Shown here one piece after another: positions 1 to 5,958 of a stretch of 20,401 nucleotides of DNA. The notes beneath the pieces are model-generated. The model ran no database searches. It was not told the origin of the DNA and worked only from the letters and a program-made list of their open reading frames with translations. The position numbers and the translations under genes are program-made. The stretch comes from a virus. The stretch is taken from IMG/VR virus record IMGVR_UViG_3300039159_000766, positions 1-20,401 of that record; one strand, written 5' to 3'. Position 1 is the first letter of the stretch. Each line of letters begins with the position of its first letter.

Positions 1-79
1 GACGATAACCATCGCGCATCTGTGCAATACGAGCCTGGTCGGCCAGATACTTATCTTGTTTTGTTTTGCCAAAGATCAT
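1..79 (-). CDS. hypothetical protein, N-terminal part only
   Basis: Twenty-six codons from ATG (79-77) run off the window edge; the protein starts MIFGKTKQDKYLADQ and is hydrophilic. The start codon overlaps the stop of the upstream gene as ATGA (79-76), the usual coupling in this phage. No clear Shine-Dalgarno sequence is visible. No family is recognised. It is the last visible gene of the unit that starts at the promoter at 1201-1229. Confidence 0.5.
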   Translation of the reverse strand, partial: MIFGKTKQDKYLADQARIAQMRDGYR

Positions 80-396
80 GGTATAGGAAACACCATAAAA
101 GAGTTGATAGAAATATCCGCAGACGGACAGCAATCATTGGACGGCATGGCTTCCCCATACAGCCACCGATTAACTGTGCACAACACTAGACGGACCTTTC
201 CGTTCTTGCAATAGTCGGCAGTACCGATGGTGGTAAAAGAGTAGCCGTTTGCATTCCGGGAATATCCGTATCTTTTTTCCAGCTGGATTTCATTCCCAAG
301 GGCGTCATGGCCGTTTGCATTCCGGGAATATCCGTATCTTTTTCCCAGCTGGATTTCATTCCCAATAGCGTCAAAATGTTTTGGTTCTGTGTTCAT
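76..396 (-). CDS. small phage protein with a duplicated 22-residue segment
   Basis: Reading from ATG 396 gives 106 residues (MNTEPKHFDA...). An upstream in-frame ATG at 420 would lie inside the preceding 31-codon gene, so 396, four bases after that gene's stop, is preferred. Residues of the type DAxGNEIQLxKRYGYSRNANG occur twice in a row (22-residue period). The remainder resembles the protein at 1202-1516: both share an N-terminal DAxGNxIxLGxxYG motif, a central GxAxxxxxGxVxL stretch and a C-terminal aromatic FxFPxx motif, so they look like paralogues. Function is unknown; it may be a small beta-rich domain. The stop overlaps the next start (ATGA). Confidence 0.72.
   Translation of the reverse strand: MNTEPKHFDAIGNEIQLGKRYGYSRNANGHDALGNEIQLEKRYGYSRNANGYSFTTIGTADYCKNGKVRLVLCTVNRWLYGEAMPSNDCCPSADISINSFMVFPIP
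245..376. repeat. 66-bp tandem duplication, two copies
   Basis: Copies at 245-310 and 311-376 are nearly identical, differing at only a few positions. The period is 66 bp, exactly 22 codons, so the reading frame of the host gene is kept. The duplicated unit encodes the DAxGNEIQL...YGYSRNANG segment. Confidence 0.9.
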
Positions 397-400
397 GATA

Positions 401-496
401 TTAAAGATCCAAAAGAGCAAAAATGACTAGGCGGATAAATGCCCACCAGGGAGCGGCTAGGAGCAAAAAAGAAACAAATGTGAAAAGTGCGAGCAT
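401..496 (-). CDS. 31-residue single-pass membrane peptide, copy 2
   Basis: ATG 496 to TAA 403-401 encodes 31 residues starting MLALFTFVSFLLLAAPWW and ending LLDL. It is almost entirely hydrophobic, with one predicted membrane span broken by APWW. It begins at the last base of the stop of a sister gene (TAATG) and is a clear paralogue of it: both share MLALF, a central APWW-x-FI and a final L-x-D. The next gene starts 4 bases downstream. Function unknown; tiny phage membrane peptides can be holin-like, pinholin-like or superinfection-exclusion factors, but nothing here decides between these. Confidence 0.68.
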   Translation of the reverse strand: MLALFTFVSFLLLAAPWWAFIRLVIFALLDL

Positions 497-591
497 TATG
501 AATCCGCCATCAAACAAAGGAAGCCAATAATGAATACCCACCAAGGAGCACCCAGGCCGATACAAACAAAGAAACCGAACAAGGCGAGCAT
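496..591 (-). CDS. 31-residue single-pass membrane peptide, copy 1
   Basis: ATG 591 to TAA 498-496 encodes 31 residues starting MLALFGFFVCIGLGAPWW and ending MADS. It is hydrophobic throughout, with one transmembrane segment, and shares MLALF, APWW-x-FI and a C-terminal D with the gene that follows. It starts one base after the stop of the 194-residue gene and overlaps its sister by one base (TAATG). The pair looks like a tandem gene duplication that has since diverged. Function unknown. Confidence 0.68.
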   Translation of the reverse strand: MLALFGFFVCIGLGAPWWVFIIGFLCLMADS

Positions 592-592
592 T

Positions 593-1177
593 TTATTCTT
601 TCAAGATGGTGGCCACAATTTTAGGCCGGGTGATAGCGGTCTGCTTGGCCCCGTTGTATTCCTTGTGACCCTTGATGGTACACAGGATAGCAGCAGTCTC
701 GCCTTCCTTGGGCATGTCCGAACTACCGATATAGGTAATCTTGTTGCCGGCTGAATCTTCGCACATGTAGAGGTTGGAAACGCCGCTGTCGTAGTAGGAG
801 AAAGAAACTCCTTGGATCTGCTTGATCTTTTTCACGGTGATCGTGAGGGGAAACTTTTTGGCACCGACTTCGCCAAGGTATACCAGGGAAAGATTTTTCT
901 TGGCATTCTCTGCGGCCCAGGCGGCCTTGCGTTCGGCTTGCCGGGTGATAGAATTCCGGATTGCCTGGCATTGCTTTTCCGTGAGCTTGCCGTAGTTGGC
1001 GTAAGCGGCGGCCAGAGATGCCATGAAGGAATCACCGCGGTACTCAGCATCATGCATATATGCCACCAGATCACCCGCGTCAGCCACGGTTCTGAGAAAC
1101 GTAGTAGCAGCATTCCGGATGATATTCCGGCGGGTCGCGGCCGCGTAGGCTTCTGGGTATTCGATGATTTTATCCAC
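593..1177 (-). CDS. hypothetical phage protein, OB-fold-like C-terminal half
   Basis: The 194-residue protein starts at GTG 1177-1175, preceded by AGGAAA with 5-base spacing. The N-terminal half is alanine-rich and helical. The C-terminal half has short beta-like segments and ends with HKEYNGAKQTAITRPK, a pattern I associate with phage proteins that may carry a nucleic-acid-binding OB-like fold; that is recollection of the pattern, not a database match. It is the first gene after the early promoter at 1201-1229 and is followed by two tiny membrane peptides. Confidence 0.78.
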   Translation of the reverse strand: MDKIIEYPEAYAAATRRNIIRNAATTFLRTVADAGDLVAYMHDAEYRGDSFMASLAAAYANYGKLTEKQCQAIRNSITRQAERKAAWAAENAKKNLSLVYLGEVGAKKFPLTITVKKIKQIQGVSFSYYDSGVSNLYMCEDSAGNKITYIGSSDMPKEGETAAILCTIKGHKEYNGAKQTAITRPKIVATILKE

Positions 1178-1200
1178 GGTGTTTCCTGAGTTGATAAGTT

Positions 1201-1229
1201 ATTATATCATGACTCGGGGTAAAAGTATA
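1201..1229 (-). promoter_or_regulatory. early promoter copy 1 (P1)
   Basis: On the minus strand, -35 is TATACT (1229-1224), the spacer is 17 bp and -10 is TATAAT (1206-1201) with an upstream TGA giving an extended -10. Downstream comes AACTTATCAAC, shared with other copies. The -10 box overlaps the stop codon of the 1202-1516 gene. It drives the gene starting at 1177. Confidence 0.88.
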
Positions 1230-1516
1230 CTGTTAAAAGTAATAACTTGTTCCTCCACAGGGAAAAGAAAGTAAGGTTTGTGAGAGACCGTTCTTTTTGG
1301 TTTGTCGCCCCAGTACGTGGAACTTGTGCGATCGACCATTCCACCCCTCCCCTCAGCCAGACGCTTGGTGATGTGCAATGTTACATTGCCAGCCTCTGTG
1401 ATTTTCTCTGCGATCCCCACAACGACGGTGTTGGTGCCGTCGTACTTAGAGACGGTTCCGTACTTTGCCCCAAGAACTATGGGGTTGCCCAGGGCATCTT
1501 TTGGATCAGGGATCAT
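1202..1516 (-). CDS. hypothetical protein, paralogue of the duplicated-segment protein
   Basis: The 104-residue protein starts MIPDPKDALGNPIVLGAKYG, the same DAxGNxIxLGxxYG motif as in the 76-396 product, and ends with a similar KPYFLFPVE motif before a short tail. Its start overlaps the stop of the upstream gene (ATGA, 1516-1513). Its last codons run into the promoter of the next unit, so the stop TAA is part of the TATAAT box. Function unknown. The shared architecture suggests a small domain family amplified in this region. Confidence 0.72.
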   Translation of the reverse strand: MIPDPKDALGNPIVLGAKYGTVSKYDGTNTVVVGIAEKITEAGNVTLHITKRLAEGRGGMVDRTSSTYWGDKPKRTVSHKPYFLFPVEEQVITFNSILLPRVMI

Positions 1517-1710
1517 GTTTCAGCCACCCACTGAGTATCTGAATCCTTAATGCCGTGCACGCTTTCGACTGCCCTCACAATACCCATTATGGCATCCATG
1601 GACAAGCCAATTTCGGCCGTACCATTCCAAGCCATAATTTCATCACTGTTCCACACCTGGTCGGCCGTCAGTGGTTTCCGATCAGCGCTTGTAATGGCAT
1701 GGGCGCTCAT
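1513..1710 (-). CDS. hypothetical small phage protein
   Basis: ATG 1710 has a good Shine-Dalgarno (GGAGG) and gives 65 residues starting MSAHAITSADRKPLTADQ. The open frame extends upstream, but the ribosome site supports this start. The first 29 bases overlap the previous gene in another frame, and the end overlaps the next start by ATGA. The protein is acidic with a likely C-terminal helix (SMDAIMGIVRAVESVHG). No family recognised. Confidence 0.65.
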   Translation of the reverse strand: MSAHAITSADRKPLTADQVWNSDEIMAWNGTAEIGLSMDAIMGIVRAVESVHGIKDSDTQWVAET

Positions 1711-1882
1711 AGAGGCCTCCGTTGTTACGATAGATTGAAATATAATGCCCGTGACGGCTACCATCATCCCACGTCCAGGAGACGGTTTCACCATAGCTGA
1801 TGGGCGCAAAGTGGATTTTCCATGCATCAAGCAAGCCTTCGGATTCCAGAGCGGCATTCAGAGTGGGAAAGTAATTGCTCAT
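1682..1882 (-). CDS. hypothetical small phage protein
   Basis: The 66-residue protein (MSNYFPTLNAALESEG...) starts at ATG 1882, overlapping the preceding stop as TAATG. It is rich in aromatic residues in the middle (VSWTWDDGSRHGHYISIY), suggesting a small beta-rich domain. Its 3' end overlaps the next gene by 29 bases. No family recognised. Confidence 0.65.
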   Translation of the reverse strand: MSNYFPTLNAALESEGLLDAWKIHFAPISYGETVSWTWDDGSRHGHYISIYRNNGGLYERPCHYKR

Positions 1883-1959
1883 TACATCCCCAGAGCCATC
1901 ATCACACCGATGACGGCAAAGACAAAAACCGTGGCTACGACATACATAAAATCAGTCAT
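1882..1959 (-). CDS. 25-residue membrane peptide
   Basis: ATG 1959 to TAA 1884-1882 encodes MTDFMYVVATVFVFAV and nine further residues. It is a single hydrophobic helix with a short acidic N-terminus. Its stop overlaps the next start (TAATG), and its start overlaps a TGA that ends an open frame in phase with the upstream 78-residue gene (ATGA). Coupling on both sides supports translation. Function unknown. Confidence 0.58.
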   Translation of the reverse strand: MTDFMYVVATVFVFAVIGVMMALGM

Positions 1960-2033
1960 TGCTTTTCCAGATCAAAAAGTTGAATATTGATAGAAGAGAT
2001 TTCTGATGAGAGTTGTTTGATAACACCATCAAT
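1956..2033 (-). other. in-frame open extension after a TGA stop (possible readthrough segment or gene remnant)
   Basis: Directly after the TGA (2036-2034) that ends the 78-residue gene, the same frame stays open for 25 codons: IDGVIKQLSSEISSINIQLF followed by DLEKQ, then TGA (1958-1956). The composition is that of a normal amphipathic helix, and the second stop overlaps the next start as ATGA, the junction type used by neighbouring genes. The first codon is ATT, so independent initiation would need a rare start. Either the first TGA is a recent nonsense change or sequence error, it is read through, or ATT is used as a start. Confidence 0.45.
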
Positions 2034-2270
2034 TCACATAGTATCTTCTTCTTCCAGTTCCCGGGCCCGCTTAACATACCAGTCTTTGGTTTTCCCCATC
2101 GTATCGAGAAAATCCTGCTTTTGCTTTTTTGAGAGCATCTCGAACATCCTCACAGACAGGGTCCCGAGATATCCGGCAGCAAAGGCATGACTGCCATAAA
2201 CTGCGTGCGTGGAGTCGGTGAGCGCGTTGACGGTTTCTTGGAATTCTTGGGTAAGGTTGCTGGTGAACAT
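2034..2270 (-). CDS. hypothetical small helical phage protein
   Basis: The 78-residue protein starts MFTSNLTQEFQETVNALT and ends ARELEEEDTM. It is mostly helical and acidic at the C-terminus. It starts 5 bases after the stop of the 68-residue gene; no strong ribosome site is seen. An in-frame extension follows the stop (see 1956-2033), so the original product may have been 103 residues. No family recognised. Confidence 0.68.
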   Translation of the reverse strand: MFTSNLTQEFQETVNALTDSTHAVYGSHAFAAGYLGTLSVRMFEMLSKKQKQDFLDTMGKTKDWYVKRARELEEEDTM

Positions 2271-2275
2271 TTTGA

Positions 2276-2482
2276 TTATGCCATTTCGTTGAGACGAAGA
2301 CTGATCGCTTGGTATTCTTCACGAATATCCATGGAGACACCACGGAGCTCGGTGCATGCATCCGCATCTTCGCGGATCATGGCGTTGCCCAGGGCATTCT
2401 GGTTTATGATGAGCTCTTGCTCCAGGGCCGCGAGCTTGACATAGAGACGGTTTACTAAGGCGCTGTTGTGTTGTGATTTCAT
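2276..2482 (-). CDS. hypothetical small helical phage protein
   Basis: ATG 2482 follows an early-promoter leader with GGAAAC and gives 68 residues (MKSQHNSALVNRLYVKLAAL...). The frame is open further upstream, but that would run through the promoter, so this start is chosen. The sequence predicts a helical hairpin or coiled coil. First gene of a unit of small genes reaching 1202. No family recognised. Confidence 0.72.
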   Translation of the reverse strand: MKSQHNSALVNRLYVKLAALEQELIINQNALGNAMIREDADACTELRGVSMDIREEYQAISLRLNEMA

Positions 2483-2504
2483 GATGTTTCCGTGTTGATA
2501 AGTT

Positions 2505-2533
2505 ATTATAACACGCCCAGGAATAAAAGTAAA
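2505..2533 (-). promoter_or_regulatory. early promoter copy 2 (P2)
   Basis: Minus strand: TTTACT (2533-2528), 17-bp spacer, TATAAT (2510-2505), with TGT before the -10 giving an extended -10. The leader AACTTATCAACACGGAAAC places a ribosome site before ATG 2482. The -35 box begins 2 bases after the TAA stop (2537-2535) of the zinc-finger gene. Confidence 0.92.
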
Positions 2534-2534
2534 C

Positions 2535-2717
2535 TTACTTCTCTTCCCACATCCCCAGGTAGAAGAACCGCCGCTCAATATCTTCTAACGACTCGGGCTC
2601 AATCTCGAGCCCGGGCGTGTTCCGATGCTGCCCGGCTTGGTGGTTTTTGAAATCTACCTTCAAGATAAACTGCATGCACCAGGGGCAGAGATAGGATAAC
2701 TTTTCTGGATCTGCCAT
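2535..2717 (-). CDS. small C2H2-type zinc-finger protein
   Basis: ATG 2717 has a strong GAGGAG ribosome site and yields 60 residues. Near residues 11-31 the sequence reads CPWC, eleven residues, H, four residues, H, a C-x2-C...H-x4-H pattern of a single zinc finger. The rest is acidic (EIEPESLEDIERR). It follows the PD-(D/E)XK nuclease gene by 38 bases and may bind nucleic acid or protein; the role is not known. Confidence 0.72.
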   Translation of the reverse strand: MADPEKLSYLCPWCMQFILKVDFKNHQAGQHRNTPGLEIEPESLEDIERRFFYLGMWEEK

Positions 2718-2755
2718 AATTATCTCCTCAAAATAACAAAACTTTCTGGATCCAT

Positions 2756-3421
2756 TTAGTATCCTTTCAGGGCCCTGAAGGCCTTTCTGGTTTCGATAAA
2801 TTCCGGCACCCAATCTCGTACCTTCTCCTTGAAGATAACGGGTCCATAATCCTCTACGGCCATAGCGATCGTGATATTCGGCACCGCCAGACCTGTGCGC
2901 TCCCAGAACGCGGTGGCATAAAAAGCGCATTGCTTGAAGTAGGAATGAATGTCGTCCCTCGATTTATAGCGACCGCTGGTTTTCCAATCTAGGATCGTCA
3001 TATCGCCGTCAATTCTGCAGATCAAATCCACGGTACCGGCAGTCCCCAGAATATCCGAGTACAACCGGGTCTCCATAGCATGAACTTCCTCTACCGATTC
3101 TATCGTGGGCAGGAGATACTCGAACATGGCTTTGTTGTTTGCGTCAAACATTCCCCAGGTGTGTTCTTTTCCCATGATGTAATCTTCACAAGCCTCATGC
3201 ACCATGGTTCCGCGGGCCGCAGCTTTTCGGCTAATCTCATCGGCCACAGCATGCCCGACTCGGTTTCTCCATTCGGTAATGAACTTGAGCGACTCGATGC
3301 CAAGCACGGTTGTTACAGATGGATACTTCTTGCCGCCCGGGGTCGCGTATAGCCGCCCAGTGGGTGAGTTGATCTGCTCGATCGCCTCTATTTCGTGATG
3401 TATAAATACCTTAGGAATCAT
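2756..3421 (-). CDS. PD-(D/E)XK superfamily nuclease (RecB/Cas4-like exonuclease)
   Basis: The 221-residue protein carries the RecB-like nuclease motifs in order: RGTMVHEACEDYI with His75, GTAGTVDLIC with Asp132, ILDWKTS with Asp145 and Lys147, and QCAFYATAFWE with Gln164 and Tyr168. These form the metal-binding D...DxK core and the QxxxY motif IV of single-domain DNA exonucleases. It probably degrades or processes DNA during replication, recombination or host DNA breakdown. It is transcribed divergently from the endolysin, and its first codons contain the plus-strand late promoter of the endolysin gene. No strong ribosome site precedes ATG 3421. Confidence 0.86.
   Translation of the reverse strand: MIPKVFIHHEIEAIEQINSPTGRLYATPGGKKYPSVTTVLGIESLKFITEWRNRVGHAVADEISRKAAARGTMVHEACEDYIMGKEHTWGMFDANNKAMFEYLLPTIESVEEVHAMETRLYSDILGTAGTVDLICRIDGDMTILDWKTSGRYKSRDDIHSYFKQCAFYATAFWERTGLAVPNITIAMAVEDYGPVIFKEKVRDWVPEFIETRKAFRALKGY
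3401..3408 (+). promoter_or_regulatory. T4-type late promoter for the endolysin
   Basis: An exact TATAAATA octamer lies 27 bases before the endolysin ATG at 3436. Transcription should begin near 3414. The box lies inside the 5' coding part of the divergent nuclease gene. Late control fits a lysis gene. Confidence 0.83.
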
Positions 3422-3435
3422 AATACGAGGGCTCT

Positions 3436-4044
3436 ATGGAAATTAAATTTGAACAGCTACAGAACATGCTGCCGCGCTGTGATGATGTGATTCAATGGAC
3501 GGTTCTCCTAAATACTTATCTTCCAAAATTCGGAGTCGACACGCCCGAGGAGATTGCCAGATTCATTGCCCAGTGCGGCCATGAATCCAACGACTTCAGT
3601 GTGCGCTCAGAGAACCTAAACTACTCCACCCAAGGCCTTCTCAAGACCTTCCGGAAGTATTTTGATGAATCCACAGCTCCCGCCTATGCTCGGAGACCAG
3701 AAAAGATTGCCAACCGCGTGTATGCCAACCGCATGTCCAACGGCAACGAAGCCTCCGGGGACGGTTGGAAGTTCCGAGGTCGGGGCATCATCCAGCTCAC
3801 CGGCAAAGCAAACTACCGGACCTGCAGCGAAGATCTTTTTCAAGATGAGCGCCTACTGGCCAACCCAGAAACCGTGGCCGAACCTAATATGGCTCTGCAG
3901 TCTGCTCTCTGGTTCTGGAACAAAAACAAACTCAATGCCATCTCGGATATGGTTCTTCTTACCAGGAGAATCAACGGGGGGCAGCACGGACTTGCCGATC
4001 GGCAGTCCCGCTACAGCCACTCAATTAAAATTTTGAAAGGGTGA
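3436..4044 (+). CDS. GH19 family endolysin (chitinase-like glycosidase)
   Basis: This 202-residue protein is a glycoside hydrolase family 19 lysozyme, predicted to cut the glycan strands of host peptidoglycan at lysis. The motif FIAQCGHESNDF holds the likely catalytic Glu50; SENLNYS (Glu59) supplies the likely second acid, and GDGWKFRGRGIIQLTGKANY is the typical substrate-cleft signature. No signal peptide or membrane segment is seen, so release would depend on a holin, not recognised here. The start follows GAGGG. A TATAAATA late promoter lies just upstream. PhoH follows on the same strand. Confidence 0.93.
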   Translation: MEIKFEQLQNMLPRCDDVIQWTVLLNTYLPKFGVDTPEEIARFIAQCGHESNDFSVRSENLNYSTQGLLKTFRKYFDESTAPAYARRPEKIANRVYANRMSNGNEASGDGWKFRGRGIIQLTGKANYRTCSEDLFQDERLLANPETVAEPNMALQSALWFWNKNKLNAISDMVLLTRRINGGQHGLADRQSRYSHSIKILKG

Positions 4045-4084
4045 TAGTTTTTAGTCGGTTCGTTTAACAACAAAGGTAATTTCA

Positions 4085-4876
4085 ATGGCAAGAAAATCTC
4101 AAACATTCAGTAAGCGCACTCGGTATGATCACTACGAGGAGACTGTGAGAAAAACCACAAACGCTGTGGTTCTATATGAGACCCCGAAGAAGAAGTTTAC
4201 GACACATGATTTGAAAAATATACATCCCAAAAATTATTCCCAAGAAAGAGTATTTGAATCCTACCAGGACGGTAACTCGATCGTATTGACCGGCTCGGCT
4301 GGAACCGGAAAAACTTTCCTTGCTATGTATCTCGCCCTCCAGGAAATTCTATCCGGAGAATCTCAGTTCAAAAAGTTGATCATCATTCGATCAACAGCAC
4401 CGCTTCGTGAAATAGGACATCTCCCTGGCACGGTAGAAGAGAAGATTGCCATCTATGAGATGCCGTACAAACAGCTCTGCGATGATATCTTCACGCGCCA
4501 TGGGCAGTACGAGAAGCTAAAGGAATCGGGTATCATCGAGTTTATCTCGACTTCGTTCATCCGCGGTGTTACCTTCAAGGACTGCATCGTGATTGTTGAA
4601 GAAGCGCAAAATCTAAATTGGGCAGAGATTTCTAGTTGTATAACCAGGGCTGGTAACAACTGCAAGTATTTTATTTGTGGAGACACGAAGCAAACGGATT
4701 TGCTATATCGTAAGAATGACGAATCTGGTCTTGGTAAATTTATTGCTATTTCAAAAATGATTCCATCATTTAGATGTGTAAATTTCACAATGGAAGATAT
4801 TGTTAGATCAGGATTGGTAAAAGAGTTTCTAATAGCAGAATCAAGATATGATGAGATTGGATCAGAAAGAAACTAA
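4085..4876 (+). CDS. phoH: PhoH-like ATPase
   Basis: The 263-residue protein has a Walker A GSAGTGKT at residues 70-77, the PhoH segment RSTAPLREIGHLPG, an EEAQN Walker B (172-176; DEAQN is usual) and GDTKQTDL (199-206), all typical of the PhoH P-loop family. PhoH is a common gene in T4-like phages; its role there is still unclear, with RNA-related or stress functions proposed. A ribosome site (AAGG) precedes ATG 4085. The next base after its TAA starts the late promoter of the HNH gene, so the homing gene is inserted flush with its end. Confidence 0.92.
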   Translation: MARKSQTFSKRTRYDHYEETVRKTTNAVVLYETPKKKFTTHDLKNIHPKNYSQERVFESYQDGNSIVLTGSAGTGKTFLAMYLALQEILSGESQFKKLIIIRSTAPLREIGHLPGTVEEKIAIYEMPYKQLCDDIFTRHGQYEKLKESGIIEFISTSFIRGVTFKDCIVIVEEAQNLNWAEISSCITRAGNNCKYFICGDTKQTDLLYRKNDESGLGKFIAISKMIPSFRCVNFTMEDIVRSGLVKEFLIAESRYDEIGSERN

Positions 4877-4884
4877 TATAAATA
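4877..4884 (+). promoter_or_regulatory. T4-type late promoter for the HNH gene
   Basis: TATAAATA begins at the base after the phoH stop codon. It is followed by three bases and then the 5' hairpin at 4888, so the transcript should start at or near the first hairpin base. Confidence 0.83.
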
Positions 4885-4887
4885 AGC

Positions 4888-4918
4888 GGTACTCACGAGA
4901 TTAGCCGTCTCTAGTACC
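4888..4918 (+). promoter_or_regulatory. 5'-terminal mRNA hairpin of the HNH gene
   Basis: GGTACT pairs with AGTACC (6 bp), then A4895 pairs with T4912, then GAGA pairs with TCTC around the loop TTAGCCG. The same architecture occurs before the GIY-YIG gene at 13840-13869 with compensatory base changes. It is followed by TTTAGTCAAC and a TAGGAG ribosome site. Confidence 0.8.
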
Positions 4919-4944
4919 TTTAGTCAACCGTTCTTAGGAGTCAT

Positions 4945-5958
4945 ATGACCAACACTGATATTTATTCCGTTCTGGAATCAAAGCCTCACAACCCACACTA
5001 TCTAAAGCGCTACTGGAAGTTTATCCAATCTTGTTCTAATGATGGGGCAAAGTATACTGAGAAACATCACATTTGCCCAAAAGCGAAGGATTTGTTTCCT
5101 ATGTTTATCAATGTTAAATACTTCCCCTGGAACAGTATAGACTTAACAGCACGACAACACTTTTTGGCCCATAGAATGCTTTGGAAAGCTTACGGGGGTT
5201 CTATGGCTTATGCGTTTTGGTCTATGTGCAATCTTTGGACTAGCAAAAATCTTAAGCGGGATAACTTAAAAATAAATTCTAAAACTTATCAGAGACTAAA
5301 AACTGAGATTAATTTATTAAACAAAAAACTATTCATCGGTAAAGCTTCATATGTGGATATTTTGGGTGTTAGTCATTGCGTAGAAACAAATCACCCAAAA
5401 GTTTTATCTGGGGAATATTTAAGCACGACTCTTGGGAGAAAACAACCATGGGCCGAAAGATCCATCGAGAGCATGGAAAAAAGACGTCAGAATTGTAAAG
5501 ATGCTAAATGGGCCCAATATCCTATTCGGGTAAAGACTCTTTATAAATCTGAATTGAAAAAAGAAGTAAGTTATACCAAAGAAGGAAATGAACTAGATAG
5601 ATACTATAAGTCTGGATGGGTAGATAAAGCCACCAGAGAATATATATCACAAGTCCGTATAAGCCAGAATAATAAAAGATCCAGTGAATCAAGGACTCGG
5701 GCAGCCAAAAACATATCACTAGCCGCAGACCAGCGCAAAGCTGGAATAAAGCGTTGTAAACTTTACTATAAACTGGGTGTGTTTATGGAGCTAGATCCTA
5801 AATTTGATAGTATCATCGGCTGGTCTGTAGTATTTCTTAGAACTGGGAATTCTAGAAGAGTTTTTGGTGATAATGGACTAATAAAGATAGTCGACAAAGA
5901 TATACCCATGCCCCCGGGATATTCTGAATTCCGTAGAGAATCTCTGAAGGCAGCTTAA
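4945..5958 (+). CDS. HNH homing endonuclease
   Basis: The 337-residue protein has an N-terminal HNH nuclease domain: KHHICPKAKDLFP, then WNSIDLTARQHFLAHRML, giving the H-H...N...H metal-binding layout of phage HNH enzymes (about residues 40-80). The C-terminal part is basic and probably recognises DNA. The gene is AT-rich relative to its neighbours, lies on the plus strand directly behind phoH, has its own late promoter and structured leader, and its stop overlaps the end of the convergent zinc-ribbon gene by 4 bases. This is the pattern of a free-standing mobile homing gene. Start ATG 4945 has AGGAG 7 bases upstream. Confidence 0.86.
   Translation: MTNTDIYSVLESKPHNPHYLKRYWKFIQSCSNDGAKYTEKHHICPKAKDLFPMFINVKYFPWNSIDLTARQHFLAHRMLWKAYGGSMAYAFWSMCNLWTSKNLKRDNLKINSKTYQRLKTEINLLNKKLFIGKASYVDILGVSHCVETNHPKVLSGEYLSTTLGRKQPWAERSIESMEKRRQNCKDAKWAQYPIRVKTLYKSELKKEVSYTKEGNELDRYYKSGWVDKATREYISQVRISQNNKRSSESRTRAAKNISLAADQRKAGIKRCKLYYKLGVFMELDPKFDSIIGWSVVFLRTGNSRRVFGDNGLIKIVDKDIPMPPGYSEFRRESLKAA

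Noticed and set aside
245-376. Direct repeats considered as a CRISPR or origin iteron array
   Set aside because: There are only two 66-bp units, in frame within a coding gene, with no spacers.
812-1189. Plus-strand open frame of 125 codons opposite the 194-residue gene
   Set aside because: It is antisense to a gene with promoter, ribosome site and coupled neighbours; it has no ribosome site of its own.
4045-4084. Gap between endolysin and phoH as a transcription terminator
   Set aside because: A short T-run is present but no GC-rich stem precedes it.
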